DNA of 64,000 nt from assembly GCF_900100435.1 (NCBI RefSeq), contig NZ_FNEX01000024.1, positions 1 through 64,000 of the forward strand, given 5' to 3'. Position numbers and translations under genes: made by a program. The notes beneath the pieces were generated by a model that worked only from the letters and a program-made list of their open reading frames with translations, had not been told where the DNA came from and searched no databases. The stretch comes from Pedobacter sp. ok626. Its GTDB lineage: Bacteria > Bacteroidota > Bacteroidia > Sphingobacteriales > Sphingobacteriaceae. Shown in pieces: positions 37,067 to 46,592 of this stretch. The stretch's first letter is position 1. Each line of letters starts with the position of its first letter.

Positions 37067-40000
37067 TTAGAAAGATGCCTGTACACCGATTGTAACCAAC
37101 TTGAGCAAAGGCATTGTTAGCCCCACTGTTTCAGGATCCAATCCGTTGTAATTTGTAATCGTTAACAGGTTTTGGGCCCTCAGGTAAACATTTGCACGTC
37201 TCACATTTATAGGCTTAAGCCAATTTTCAGAAAGGCTATAAGTTAGTGACACATTTTTAAGTCGAATAAAGGATGCATCACTGAAGCCAGCATCAGACAA
37301 TCTAAATAAATTCAAATAGGTTTTTGAAGCATCCGAACTACTTTGACTACTATAGATAAATGGGTAGTCTAAAATACTGGCTGGGAAGTTGCTATTGTTT
37401 CCAGGTGCACTCACTAGATCTCTATAGATGTTAGGAGCTTTTTTTTCTACAAACTGAAATAAAAAATCCAACTGAAATCCTTTATAAGTGAGACTATTAT
37501 TTATCCCTCCATAAAATTTAGGATCTGAGGTTCCCAGCACAACAAAATCACCCCTGTCATTTTCAGAAAGACCTGCAGTAATCTTTCCATCACCATTGAT
37601 ATCTTTTACTGTTGGCAACCCATTCTCAAAGCCGGTAAATATATATCCATTCAACAGGTTTAATGATTTACCAATTACCATCCCTCCCCCGGAAGCCCCT
37701 GATGCATAAGCGCTATTTTCCAACCCGGGGTAACTCACCAGCTCATTTTTCGGGGCCGTGAAATTAAACGAAGTCCTCCAGCTAAATCCTCCAGTATTTA
37801 GGTTAACCGTACTCAGCTCCAGTTCAAATCCTTTGTTTGCAACTTTGGTTCCGGAAAGATTCCCCGTATATCCTGTAAATCCTGATTGTGAAGCGATAGG
37901 TACAATATTCATCAATAAATTATTGGTTTCATTTCGAAAAAATGATCCTGTCAGTAAAACCTTATCTTTAAAAAAACCAAGGTCTAAACTCAGGTTAAAC
38001 TTTTTAGTCACTTCCCAGCTATAGTTTAATTGATTCGCTAATTTACTTATATACAAACCACTTACACCACCATATGGCACTGCTGTGCTCCCGTATGAGC
38101 TAGCATAACCATTACCTGAAATCTGATCATTACCAATACTACCATAACTGGAACGTAGCTTTCCAAAGCTTAACCAGGACAGCTCCTTTTTAAGGAAATC
38201 TTCTTCAGAAAATATCCAGGCGGCACCTATACTTCCAAATTTACCATATCGGTACCCGGGGGCAAATCTGGATGAGCCATCGATCCTATAGCTAGCATTT
38301 ACAATGTATTTTTTATCCCAATTGTAATTTATGCGACCAAAAAGGGAAGCGTACTTCCCGCTACTTTCACCACTGCCTTTTGATGTTACGTTAAGACTCC
38401 CGATGTCATTGTACAAGGCGTCATTGACAAAAGTGCCTATCATAAAAATAGGCTGAACATTATGTGTATACTGATAGGTTGCTCCAATCAATGCTTCCAA
38501 CTTTCCCTTACCAAGCACCTGACTATAATTTAACTGTGGCTCAACCTGATAAAGTTCATTGTACGAATTGCTATAGGTCAGGCTACCTGTTCCTGCCGTT
38601 GATGATGCGGGATTTTTTGAGGCCCTTGTAATGGCGGAAGTAACCTCGACGTTTATATTGTTAAATTGCAAATCGGTTTTAAAGTTCAGACCTTTGATAA
38701 TTTCATAGCTAAGCCCCATGTTAGCAAGCAAATTAAAGCTATTGTACTTATTAATGTTCTTTAAACTAGAAAGCGGGTTAGAATAGCCTGTTTGCCATGC
38801 CAACGAACTGTCGTCATTATACAAAGGCAAATTTGGCGGAAGGTTATACACCGAACTCAATATTAGCGCAGCCGGCTCATTCCGTTCTTTTGCCAGGCTC
38901 ACATTCGCATTTACCTTAAATCTTCGATTGTTGCTCTGATGTTGCAGATTGAACCTGCCTTGGAATTTTTCATCCGAAAAGTCATTTGAGACCACACTTG
39001 ACTCCTTTCTAAAATTACCACTAAGCAAGAATTGGGTATTTTGTTCTCCACCTGAAACAGTAAGATTAGCATTTGTAAAATGACCGTTATTACCTGTCAT
39101 TAATTTCAGCATATCAATGTCGCCCCCAGTATTAAATACAGTAAGATCTGGGGCATTCAGCGGTGTAGGGGTAATTTTATCATATGCAAATCCCTGGGTT
39201 CTCATACTTAAATATTGCTCTGCATTTAACATAGGTACTGTTCGTCCCACCTTATTGATTCCGCTATACAACTCTGCATCAATTGTTGTTTTGCCCTTCA
39301 GACCTTTTTTTGTTGTAATTAATATTACACCATTAGCGGCTCTGGATCCATAGATGGCTGTTGCATCAGCATCTTTCAATACATTGATACTTTCTATATC
39401 ATTAGGTGATAATGAGTTTAAAGGGCTAAAACCACCCCCTTCTCCGGAACTAACTACTCCCACCGTATTTTCTATAGGTTTGCCTCCAAAAGGTATACCA
39501 TCGACAATATACAATGGTAATTTACCGGCCTGGATCGTATTCTGTCCCTGGATCACAATGTCGAAATTAGAGCCTGGCGTACCATTACTCTCCTTGATAT
39601 AAACGCCGCTCATCCTGCCAGCAAGTGCAAGGATTGGATTTGATATAGGCTGTTTGGCAATCTCATCGGATTTCAACGTACTGATGTTTCCTGTGCTAAA
39701 CCTTTTACTCGTCTGCCCGTAAGCTTGTACACTAACTTCATCCAGTTTTGATATTGCTGGCTCGAGTACTACAGTGCCGATATTGGCAGTAACATCGATC
39801 TGTTTGCTGTTAAAACCAACACATGAAATGGTAATTATGGCTTTTTCATTTACGCCTTTTAGCACAAACTCTCCTTTTGCATTTGTAATTGCGACCAACC
39901 TCGTGTTGCCGTAACTGGCTACAACCGTAGCGCCCGGTAATGGATTACCAGGCCCATCAACTACCACCCCGCTAATATTAATATTACTCAGGTAATCGAC

Positions 40001-40381
40001 CACGCGATCTAAAACAGAAATAGTTTTTTGCCTGATGACAACAGTTTTATTCTCTATGGAGAAAGTCAAAGGCAGACTCCCAATACATTTATTAATGGCT
40101 TGTTCAATGCTTGCATTTTTTAAACTGACAGAAAGCCGTCCGGTCCTTTTAAAAGAATTGGCATCATAAAAAAAATCATAGCCACTCTGTCTGCCAATTT
40201 CATCCAGCAAGTATTGTACGGAGACGTCTTTTTTATTCAGCGTTATTTTTTGCCCATAAGATGCTGCATTCACATGCACCAAGCTTATGACTAACAAAAA
40301 AAATGTGAGTTTCATGAGTATTAGAAATTTGGGTATCCAGCCCGGAAGCTTACTTAATATCCTGGTAAAATTTTTATACAT
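37067..40381 (-). CDS. STN-domain SusC-like TonB-dependent receptor (signal-transducing)
   Basis: SusC/FecA-type receptor (1104 aa). The start at 40381 (MYKNFTRILSKLPGWIPKF, typical of this group) is preferred to an in-frame ATG at 40423. After the signal sequence comes a secretin/TonB N-terminal (STN) domain (~40-110: LNKKDVSVQYLLDEIGRQSGYDFFYDANSF), then a carboxypeptidase-like domain (ISGVVVDGPGNPLPGATVVA), the plug with SINVLKDADATAIYGSRAANGVILITT, and a barrel ending in QASF. The STN domain should contact the FecR protein encoded just upstream and release the ECF sigma factor when ligand is bound. Confidence 0.92.
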   Translation of the reverse strand: MYKNFTRILSKLPGWIPKFLILMKLTFFLLVISLVHVNAASYGQKITLNKKDVSVQYLLDEIGRQSGYDFFYDANSFKRTGRLSVSLKNASIEQAINKCIGSLPLTFSIENKTVVIRQKTISVLDRVVDYLSNINISGVVVDGPGNPLPGATVVASYGNTRLVAITNAKGEFVLKGVNEKAIITISCVGFNSKQIDVTANIGTVVLEPAISKLDEVSVQAYGQTSKRFSTGNISTLKSDEIAKQPISNPILALAGRMSGVYIKESNGTPGSNFDIVIQGQNTIQAGKLPLYIVDGIPFGGKPIENTVGVVSSGEGGGFSPLNSLSPNDIESINVLKDADATAIYGSRAANGVILITTKKGLKGKTTIDAELYSGINKVGRTVPMLNAEQYLSMRTQGFAYDKITPTPLNAPDLTVFNTGGDIDMLKLMTGNNGHFTNANLTVSGGEQNTQFLLSGNFRKESSVVSNDFSDEKFQGRFNLQHQSNNRRFKVNANVSLAKERNEPAALILSSVYNLPPNLPLYNDDSSLAWQTGYSNPLSSLKNINKYNSFNLLANMGLSYEIIKGLNFKTDLQFNNINVEVTSAITRASKNPASSTAGTGSLTYSNSYNELYQVEPQLNYSQVLGKGKLEALIGATYQYTHNVQPIFMIGTFVNDALYNDIGSLNVTSKGSGESSGKYASLFGRINYNWDKKYIVNASYRIDGSSRFAPGYRYGKFGSIGAAWIFSEEDFLKKELSWLSFGKLRSSYGSIGNDQISGNGYASSYGSTAVPYGGVSGLYISKLANQLNYSWEVTKKFNLSLDLGFFKDKVLLTGSFFRNETNNLLMNIVPIASQSGFTGYTGNLSGTKVANKGFELELSTVNLNTGGFSWRTSFNFTAPKNELVSYPGLENSAYASGASGGGMVIGKSLNLLNGYIFTGFENGLPTVKDINGDGKITAGLSENDRGDFVVLGTSDPKFYGGINNSLTYKGFQLDFLFQFVEKKAPNIYRDLVSAPGNNSNFPASILDYPFIYSSQSSSDASKTYLNLFRLSDAGFSDASFIRLKNVSLTYSLSENWLKPINVRRANVYLRAQNLLTITNYNGLDPETVGLTMPLLKLVTIGVQASF

Positions 40382-40534
40382 TTGATTTTCTGGTTTAGGG
40401 CGAAGCATACCATTGCCTGTCAAAGCTTTGGCTTATTTCGCAGGTTAAGCACATGCCTTCTGTTCTCAGGATTTAGCATGCGCTGGAAATTGAAAAATTG
40501 TTTACATTTTTTTAACTGAAATCAGAATACATGC

Positions 40535-40559
40535 AGGAGCGTCGCAAGCGCTCCTGCTG
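40535..40559. other. GC-rich hairpin between fecR and susC
   Basis: GCAGGAGCG and CGCTCCTGC form a perfect 9-bp stem with a 7-nt loop in the 265-bp gap between the FecR and STN-SusC genes. There is no T run on either side, so an attenuator or mRNA-stabilising structure is more likely than a full terminator. Nothing else was seen in the gap. Confidence 0.5.
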
Positions 40560-40646
40560 TTCTATATCTCAGCTTTTCCTTTAAATTCAGGGGGCTCTTT
40601 TTCTCACTTTCTGGTTTGGTTTAGGTTTCAAATTATAAATAGTTGA

Positions 40647-41801
40647 TCATCTGCTCACTTTAATATTTCGTCCACGTATTTCAAAGTGGACTTTCCCGGT
40701 TCGTTCAATAATATTGAGTATTTCTGAAATAGGTTTTGCGGTGGACACGGTTCCGCCGAATGCTAAATCTCTATAACTATCCAGCCCACCTTCGTAAATA
40801 AAATCGACATTATACCATCTTGATATTTTTTTCATCAGTGCTTCAAATTCAAGCTCATGAAATCTAAAATAACCATCTTTCCAAGCAGTTGCTTCAGCAA
40901 TATTAGCAGCTATTACCTCAATTTTCCCGTGCTTTATTATAGCTTGCTGACCAGGTACAATCTGTTCAGACTTGTTACCGGTTAAATTGGTAACCTTTAC
41001 AGCACCTTCTAATAAGGTTGTTTTCATGCTGATATCGTCGGGATAAGAACTCACGTTAAAATGCGTGCCCAATACCATTACTTCTTGTCCCCGGCTAACT
41101 ACAATAAAAGGATTTCTGCGATCCTTTGTTACTTCAAAGTATGCCTCACCAACCAACTCAACTCTCCTTTGTCGCTTAACATGATTCGTAAAAATAGTGG
41201 GGAATGTTACCCTGCTCTCTGCGTTCAGCCAAACTTTTGAACCATCTGGCAATGTTACCTGATAAGTACTTCCACGAGGTGTACTTACACTCGCGAAATT
41301 TTGAACGGTAGGTATACTGTTCTTTGAGCCGTAAATAATATCCGATCCATCATTATAAGTTAATTTGTTTGCACCGATAACGACTCCAGAATGGGTATTG
41401 CTCAATTGCATTATCTTACCATTTCCAAGTTTTAATATTGCTGATTTTCCACCAGGTGCAATATCATTTTGGCTTACGATTGGCAAATAATCGTTTGAAA
41501 TAGAATGATCATTATAGAAGTAAATACTAAAAGCAATAAGCGCAACTGCAGCAGCGATTCCTGTAGCAATTCTTGCCCATAATCTTCTTACAGGCTTTAA
41601 AATTCCGATACTCGCTTCCTTCTTTATATACTGCAACATAGCATCTTTTAACAACTCCTCTTCGTTGTTAACTTCTGCCATCCATTCTATTTCTTCAATA
41701 TGCGCAGTGCTATACCATATTGACAACTGCTTCAGTTCATCCTCTGTCGCTTTATCATTAAGGTATTTATGAACAAGGATCTGTATTTCTTCTTTTTGCA
41801 T
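40647..41801 (-). CDS. FecR-family anti-sigma factor
   Basis: Membrane-anchored anti-sigma/sigma regulator (384 aa). A cytoplasmic N-terminus (~1-75) holds the sigma-binding region, one membrane helix lies at ~78-96 (IATGIAAAVALIAFSIYFY), and the periplasmic FecR domain carries VSTPRGSTYQVTLPDGSKVWLNAES (~168-192). A C-terminal DUF4974 region (FHELEFEALMKKISRWYNVDF) contacts the STN domain in related systems. It is encoded between the ECF sigma gene (83 bp gap) and the STN-SusC gene, the standard order for trans-envelope signalling. Confidence 0.93.
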   Translation of the reverse strand: MQKEEIQILVHKYLNDKATEDELKQLSIWYSTAHIEEIEWMAEVNNEEELLKDAMLQYIKKEASIGILKPVRRLWARIATGIAAAVALIAFSIYFYNDHSISNDYLPIVSQNDIAPGGKSAILKLGNGKIMQLSNTHSGVVIGANKLTYNDGSDIIYGSKNSIPTVQNFASVSTPRGSTYQVTLPDGSKVWLNAESRVTFPTIFTNHVKRQRRVELVGEAYFEVTKDRRNPFIVVSRGQEVMVLGTHFNVSSYPDDISMKTTLLEGAVKVTNLTGNKSEQIVPGQQAIIKHGKIEVIAANIAEATAWKDGYFRFHELEFEALMKKISRWYNVDFIYEGGLDSYRDLAFGGTVSTAKPISEILNIIERTGKVHFEIRGRNIKVSR

Positions 41802-41884
41802 AGCACCCTATATTGGCCAGTTTACAATGAAGTACCATAAGAATATAGGTTACCCTTGCTCTACTTAAAAAAAAGAGAAAATAG

Positions 41885-42475
41885 TTACTTCAATATTTCA
41901 TGAACGGTCGTAGAAACAACAAGCGTCAATATTCCTGAATCTTTCAAGTTCATTTTAATCGTTTTCAACCCTTTGGTCAAGTGGCCCTCAACGGTCTTTT
42001 CAGAGATATTCATCTTTTTTGCAATCTGAGGAATCGTCATCCCAATAACCCGACTATAGTTAAAAACCAGGCGACACTTTTCAGGCAACAAATCGACTTG
42101 CCCATTGATATACTCCTGTAAAAATTTAGCTTCTATCTTTTGGTCATCATCAGCATAACCGTTCAGTTTATATTCCTTGTTCTCTATATCTCTACGCCGC
42201 CGTTCTCTTTCTATCTGTTTGAATACCGAAAATTTTACAGCTGTCGCCAGATACCTCTTTAATATCCGTATATCCAATTGATCTCTCCTATTCCAGATTC
42301 CAATAAAAAGTGATTGCACAATCTCCTGCGCTGCAGACTTGTCTTTAGTATGATTGTAGGCAATTGCCATCAAAGTGTTCCAATACCGATCATAAATCTC
42401 AGTAAACGCGGCCACATCACTTCGCCTCAACAAAGCAACAAGCTCTTGATCTGAATATAAACGATAAGTAACCAC
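41885..42475 (-). CDS. ECF RNA polymerase sigma factor
   Basis: Sigma-70 family ECF factor (196 aa) of the kind linked to FecR/SusC in Bacteroidota. Region 2 is seen in FTEIYDRYWNTLMAIAYNHTKDKSAAQEIVQSLFIGIW (~22-60) and region 4 in LPEKCRLVFNYSRVIGMTIPQIAKKMNISEKTVEGHL (~133-170), a clear helix-turn-helix. The start codon appears to be GTG at 42475, since no ATG is well placed. First gene of the sigma-FecR-SusC-SusD-TlpA unit, divergent from the TonB receptor gene. Confidence 0.93.
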   Translation of the reverse strand: MVTYRLYSDQELVALLRRSDVAAFTEIYDRYWNTLMAIAYNHTKDKSAAQEIVQSLFIGIWNRRDQLDIRILKRYLATAVKFSVFKQIERERRRRDIENKEYKLNGYADDDQKIEAKFLQEYINGQVDLLPEKCRLVFNYSRVIGMTIPQIAKKMNISEKTVEGHLTKGLKTIKMNLKDSGILTLVVSTTVHEILK

Positions 42476-42547
42476 TATGCCTTTTTATCCTACCAAGGTA
42501 AATTTACTAAAAAGCTGTCCAGCATCTCTCTTTCATTATCTATTTAA

Positions 42548-42620
42548 AATTATTCTAAATAAATTTGCTGTTCTAAATTTCAGATCTTACATTTGCCGCC
42601 GTTAGAATTAATCTAAATAA
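42548..42620 (+). promoter_or_regulatory. Promoter and repeated TCTAAAT boxes before the TonB receptor
   Basis: TTTG (42564-42567), a 20-bp spacer and TACATTTG (42588-42595) are an excellent Bacteroidota promoter. AATTATTCTAAATAA (42548-42562) and AATTAATCTAAATAA (42606-42620) differ at one base and flank it; a third TTCTAAAT lies at 42571-42578. The downstream box contains the inverted repeat TTAGA-N5-TCTAA (42602-42616), resembling sites of metal-dependent DtxR/MntR-type repressors. Metal control is inference. Confidence 0.55.
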
Positions 42621-42625
42621 GCACC

Positions 42626-45112
42626 ATGAGGAATATCTACTCTTTTTTCATTATCACTATTATATTTTTATTAACCCAACCTGCTTTCGCTCAAGAGGGC
42701 CCTTCGCAACTTGCGTCTGCACCAGTTAGAGGTGGTATTAAGGGAAAAGTAAGAACTAATGATGGCAAGTCAGCCGGCCATGTTACCATTCAAATAGTTG
42801 AAAACAATAGAAAAACATTATCCAATGAAGAAGGGAACTTCAAATTCAACAACTTAAAAAGTGGAGAATATACTTTAAAAACCTCGTATGTAGGTTTGAA
42901 AGTTCAAACTCAAAAAGTAACGGTAATTGAAGGACAAACAGTAACTGTTGAATTTCTGCTTTTAGAAAACTCTGGACAGCTTGACGAAGTAGTGATTGGT
43001 GGTTACCAAACACCTAATCAAAAACCAGTTAGTCTTGGCAAAATAGCGATTGCCCCTAGAGATTTGCCGCAATCTGTTCAAATCATAGGAACTCAGGTAA
43101 TTGAAGATCAACAAGCAAATCGCTTAGCTGATGTCATTAAAAATGTAAATGGCGTTTCTTTGGGCGCTAACCGCGGATCTGTTGGCGAGAACTTTTATGC
43201 TCGTGGTTATAGCCTTGGTGCAAACAATGTGCTTAAAAATGGCGCTAGAACAACCATCGGTGGTATGCCAGAAGCCAGCACATTAGAATCTGTAGAAGTA
43301 CTTAAAGGTAGTTCTGCTTTACTTTATGGCGGTGTAAGTGGTGGTGCTGTGGTTAACATGGTGACTAAGAAGCCTAAATTTGAGTATGGCGGTGAGTTTT
43401 CTATGCGTGCAGGAAGTTATGATTTCTATAAACCAACGCTTGATTTATACGGCCCAATATCTAAAAATGTTGCTGTTCGCGTAATTGGAACTTACGAAAA
43501 AGCCGGTAGCTTTAGGGATAAAGTAAACTCTGAAAGAATCTATGTTAACCCTTCTATACTACACCAAATTAGCGAAAAAACAGATCTACTCATCCAGGGT
43601 GATTATTTAAAAAGTGACTATACACCAGATTTTGGTATTGGCACTGTAGGTAACCAAGTATCTCCACTTGGCAGAAATGTATTTATAAATACGGATTGGG
43701 CTTATAACAAAACCAATACGACTACCGCACAAGCTGCTTTAAATCATAAATTTAATAACGACTGGAAATTAAATGTTTCTGCATCCCTACAATCTTATGA
43801 TAGAAACTATTTCTCTAGCGAACGTCCTTTTGTAAAAACAGATGGCATTTGGAATCGTGCACTTACCAGATCTAAAATAAAAGAACTTACCTTCAACCAA
43901 CAAGTTAACTTAACTGGAATATTTCAAACCGGTTCTTTGAAACATACATTATTGATTGGTGCAGATGCTGATCAATCCAAGATAAAAACTGCTGCTTTCA
44001 GCAATCCAAATACACTAACCGCTGCGGATAAATCAAAATATTATGACCAGGTAAATCTGCTTGATCTGTCTTCGTTCAATATCACTACAAACTTTAATGC
44101 CCCAGAAACAACTTTATTGACCAATACAGAAGCTCCTATTTATCGTGTGGGTGGCTTTGTTCAGGACATGGTAGCTGTTAGCGAGAAGTTTAAAGTTTTA
44201 GCAGGTATCAGATGGACTTATCAAAAGACACCAACAACAACTATAAAAACGCTTGCTGATGGTACAGAAGCTAAAGGTACAACTGCGGATAAAACAGATA
44301 AAGCCTTTTCACCTAAAGTAGGTATCATTTATCAGCCTATTAAAGCAACATCTTTCTATGCAAGTTACGCCAGCAATTTCACTTCAAATGCTGGTACAGA
44401 TGTCGCTACAAATGCGCCAATGCGACCATCCATTATTGATCAATATGAGGCCGGAGTTAAAAACGACTTCCTTGACGGAAAACTATCAGCCAACCTTACC
44501 TGGTACAAAATTATTAACAACAGATTTGCACAAACGGCTGATTTAAACCTTCAGGGCCAACCCAACGGCGATAGCAACCTAAAAGAGTTTAGCGGAAAAA
44601 CGGCAAGTGATGGCGTTGAAATTGACATTACGGGAACTATCGTTGAGGGGTTAAATTTCATCGCTGGATATAGCTACAACTACATGCGCTATACCAGTAC
44701 ATCAGCCACAAGGACATATACAGATCCTACTACTAATAAAGAGACCATCATCAGTGGGATAGTAGAAGGTGAACGTCTAGTTGGTACGACTAAAAACACA
44801 GCTAACGGAAGTCTTTTTTATACTTTCAACAACGGTGTTGTTAAAGGCTTAAAACTCGGTGCATCTGCGTTTTATACTGGCGACCGTAATGGAGGACGTA
44901 ATACCAATAAAGCTGGAACAACAACAGGTATTATCCCTGTCAAAGGATTCACTACTTTTGATCTGTCAGCGGGTTATAGCTACAAAAAATTCAGTATCCT
45001 TGGCAAATTATCAAACTTGACGAATGAGCTGAATTACTACATTCACGAGAACTATAGTGTAAATCCTATCCCTCCAAGACAATTCATGACTACAGTAGCT
45101 TATAAATTCTAA
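42626..45112 (+). CDS. TonB-dependent siderophore-type receptor
   Basis: Outer-membrane receptor (828 aa) of the ferric-siderophore group. The signal peptide ends at PAFAQ (~23). A CarboxypepD-regulatory-like domain (GGIKGKVRTNDGKSAGHVTIQI, ~35-115) comes first, then the plug with LPQSVQIIGTQVIEDQQANRLADVIKNVNGVSLGANRGSVGENFYARGY and VEVLKGSSALLYGGVSGGAVVNMVTKKP, and a barrel ending PRQFMTTVAYKF. It is not a SusC and has no SusD partner. Monocistronic, with its own strong promoter and a terminator. The exact siderophore is unknown. Confidence 0.92.
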   Translation: MRNIYSFFIITIIFLLTQPAFAQEGPSQLASAPVRGGIKGKVRTNDGKSAGHVTIQIVENNRKTLSNEEGNFKFNNLKSGEYTLKTSYVGLKVQTQKVTVIEGQTVTVEFLLLENSGQLDEVVIGGYQTPNQKPVSLGKIAIAPRDLPQSVQIIGTQVIEDQQANRLADVIKNVNGVSLGANRGSVGENFYARGYSLGANNVLKNGARTTIGGMPEASTLESVEVLKGSSALLYGGVSGGAVVNMVTKKPKFEYGGEFSMRAGSYDFYKPTLDLYGPISKNVAVRVIGTYEKAGSFRDKVNSERIYVNPSILHQISEKTDLLIQGDYLKSDYTPDFGIGTVGNQVSPLGRNVFINTDWAYNKTNTTTAQAALNHKFNNDWKLNVSASLQSYDRNYFSSERPFVKTDGIWNRALTRSKIKELTFNQQVNLTGIFQTGSLKHTLLIGADADQSKIKTAAFSNPNTLTAADKSKYYDQVNLLDLSSFNITTNFNAPETTLLTNTEAPIYRVGGFVQDMVAVSEKFKVLAGIRWTYQKTPTTTIKTLADGTEAKGTTADKTDKAFSPKVGIIYQPIKATSFYASYASNFTSNAGTDVATNAPMRPSIIDQYEAGVKNDFLDGKLSANLTWYKIINNRFAQTADLNLQGQPNGDSNLKEFSGKTASDGVEIDITGTIVEGLNFIAGYSYNYMRYTSTSATRTYTDPTTNKETIISGIVEGERLVGTTKNTANGSLFYTFNNGVVKGLKLGASAFYTGDRNGGRNTNKAGTTTGIIPVKGFTTFDLSAGYSYKKFSILGKLSNLTNELNYYIHENYSVNPIPPRQFMTTVAYKF

Positions 45113-45134
45113 ATAGATATTTGCCATCCCTATA

Positions 45135-45168
45135 AAACCGGGCTATCTGTAAAAAGGTAGCCCGGTTT
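45135..45168 (+). terminator. Terminator after the TonB receptor gene
   Basis: AAACCGGGCTA (45135-45145) and TAGCCCGGTTT (45158-45168) form a perfect 11-bp stem 22 bp past the stop codon. Confidence 0.8.
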
Positions 45169-45255
45169 GCATTTAAAAATGGTCATTTGTTAAATTATGT
45201 TAAGACCTTGCTACCTTCAATGCCTTTACATAGCTTAGCGTCCTATTATTTTTAA

Positions 45256-45286
45256 TTGACGTTATCGTATTATTACCTTATCTTTG
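45256..45286 (+). promoter_or_regulatory. bamD promoter, close to a leaderless start
   Basis: TTG (45256-45258), a 20-bp spacer and TATCTTTG (45279-45286) match the consensus. Only four bases separate the -7 element from the bamD ATG at 45291, so the transcript would begin at or next to the start codon. Confidence 0.6.
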
Positions 45287-45290
45287 CAGA

Positions 45291-46220
45291 ATGTTTAAAA
45301 TTAAACACGTACTACTATTAAGTTTCACCATTATAGCCCTGACCATTGCGGGCTGCAAAAGCCAGTTTGAAAAAATCAGATTGAGCAATGACGTAGCTAA
45401 AAAATATCAGGAAGCTATGCGACTGTATAACAAGAAAAATTACGCAAAAGCGTTAATCTTGTTTGAAGACCTTTCTCAGAAGTACAGGGGTAGAGCTGAA
45501 GCTGAAGAGTTGAACTATCACTATGCCCTAACGCTATATAAACTAAAAGATTACACTACTGCAAGGTATCAGTTTAAATCATTTGCCGACACCTATCCTA
45601 CCAGTAAATATGCTGAGGAATGCAGATATATGAGTGCATATTGCTATTACCTTGATTCGCCGGCACCTAGTCTGGATCAGGAAAATACCTACAAAGCAAT
45701 TGATGCCTTACAACTATTCATCAACTTTTACCCTAAGAGCGAACGTGCTATCGATGCAGCCAAATACATTGGTCTGTTGCGCGCAAAACTAGAGGATAAA
45801 GCTTATACCAATGCGAAGCTATATTACGACCTTGGCGGTGCAGGCGCTAATGCGGTGAATTACCAATCGGCAGTTATTGCATTGAAAAATGCTCAAATTG
45901 ATTTCCCGGATATTAAGTATGCGGAAGAAATGGACTTGCTGATTATCAAATCACAATATGAGTATGCAAGAAATAGCTACGAAATTCGTCAGGAAGATCG
46001 TTTTAATGAAGCTATCGCTTATGCAGATGAATTTATTGAAGCGCATCCACAAAGCAAACTATTACCAGAGGCCAATTCTTTAAAGAAAGCTAGTCAAAAT
46101 GGTATAGAGAAAGCAAAAACTTTCCTTGCTGAAGTAGAAAAAAACCAAACAAAATATAAAGCATTGCTGGAAAAGGATGCTAAAAGAGACAGTATTACTA
46201 CTAAAACCCCCATCAAATAA
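45291..46220 (+). CDS. bamD: Outer membrane assembly lipoprotein BamD
   Basis: Component of the BAM complex that inserts beta-barrel proteins (309 aa). The lipobox is in ALTIAGCKS (Cys ~22). TPR repeats fill residues ~35-260, with YNKKNYAKALILFEDLSQKYRGR and YPTSKYAEECRYMSAYCYYLDSP typical of Bacteroidota BamD. First gene of a plus-strand housekeeping run; rpoZ begins one base after its stop. It would assemble the many SusC-like barrels encoded in this window. Confidence 0.93.
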   Translation: MFKIKHVLLLSFTIIALTIAGCKSQFEKIRLSNDVAKKYQEAMRLYNKKNYAKALILFEDLSQKYRGRAEAEELNYHYALTLYKLKDYTTARYQFKSFADTYPTSKYAEECRYMSAYCYYLDSPAPSLDQENTYKAIDALQLFINFYPKSERAIDAAKYIGLLRAKLEDKAYTNAKLYYDLGGAGANAVNYQSAVIALKNAQIDFPDIKYAEEMDLLIIKSQYEYARNSYEIRQEDRFNEAIAYADEFIEAHPQSKLLPEANSLKKASQNGIEKAKTFLAEVEKNQTKYKALLEKDAKRDSITTKTPIK

Positions 46221-46221
46221 T

Positions 46222-46548
46222 ATGAACACTAATAAAACCACTGTACCGAATACTACGGTTACCAGAAATGTTAATGACCTGGATCAGAAAACACATAATA
46301 TTTATGAGTCTTTAGTTATTATTTCTAAAAGGGCCAATCAAATTTCTAACAATATGAAAGAAGAGCTTCATGGCAAATTAGCTGAGTTTGCTTCTTCTAA
46401 TGACAACCTGGAAGAGATTTTTGAAAACAGAGAGCAGATTGAAATCAGCAAGTACTATGAGCGTTTACCTAAGCCTAGCTTAATCGCTATTGACGAGTTC
46501 TTGAACGATAAAATCTATTACAGAAATCCTGCTAAAGAGCAACAATAA
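46222..46548 (+). CDS. rpoZ: DNA-directed RNA polymerase omega subunit
   Basis: Omega subunit, Bacteroidota form (108 aa). The start is placed at 46222 (MNTNKTTVPNTTVTRN), one base after the bamD stop; an in-frame ATG at 46177 lies inside bamD. NIYESLVIISKRANQISNNMKEELHGKLAEF is the conserved core that contacts the beta' subunit, and YERLPKPSLIAIDEFLNDKIYYR is the lineage-specific C-terminus. Its position between bamD and coaBC is the usual Bacteroidota arrangement. Confidence 0.9.
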   Translation: MNTNKTTVPNTTVTRNVNDLDQKTHNIYESLVIISKRANQISNNMKEELHGKLAEFASSNDNLEEIFENREQIEISKYYERLPKPSLIAIDEFLNDKIYYRNPAKEQQ

Positions 46549-46592
46549 CATTACGCATAGGGGTTATTTGCATCAATGCATTCATTAAAACC

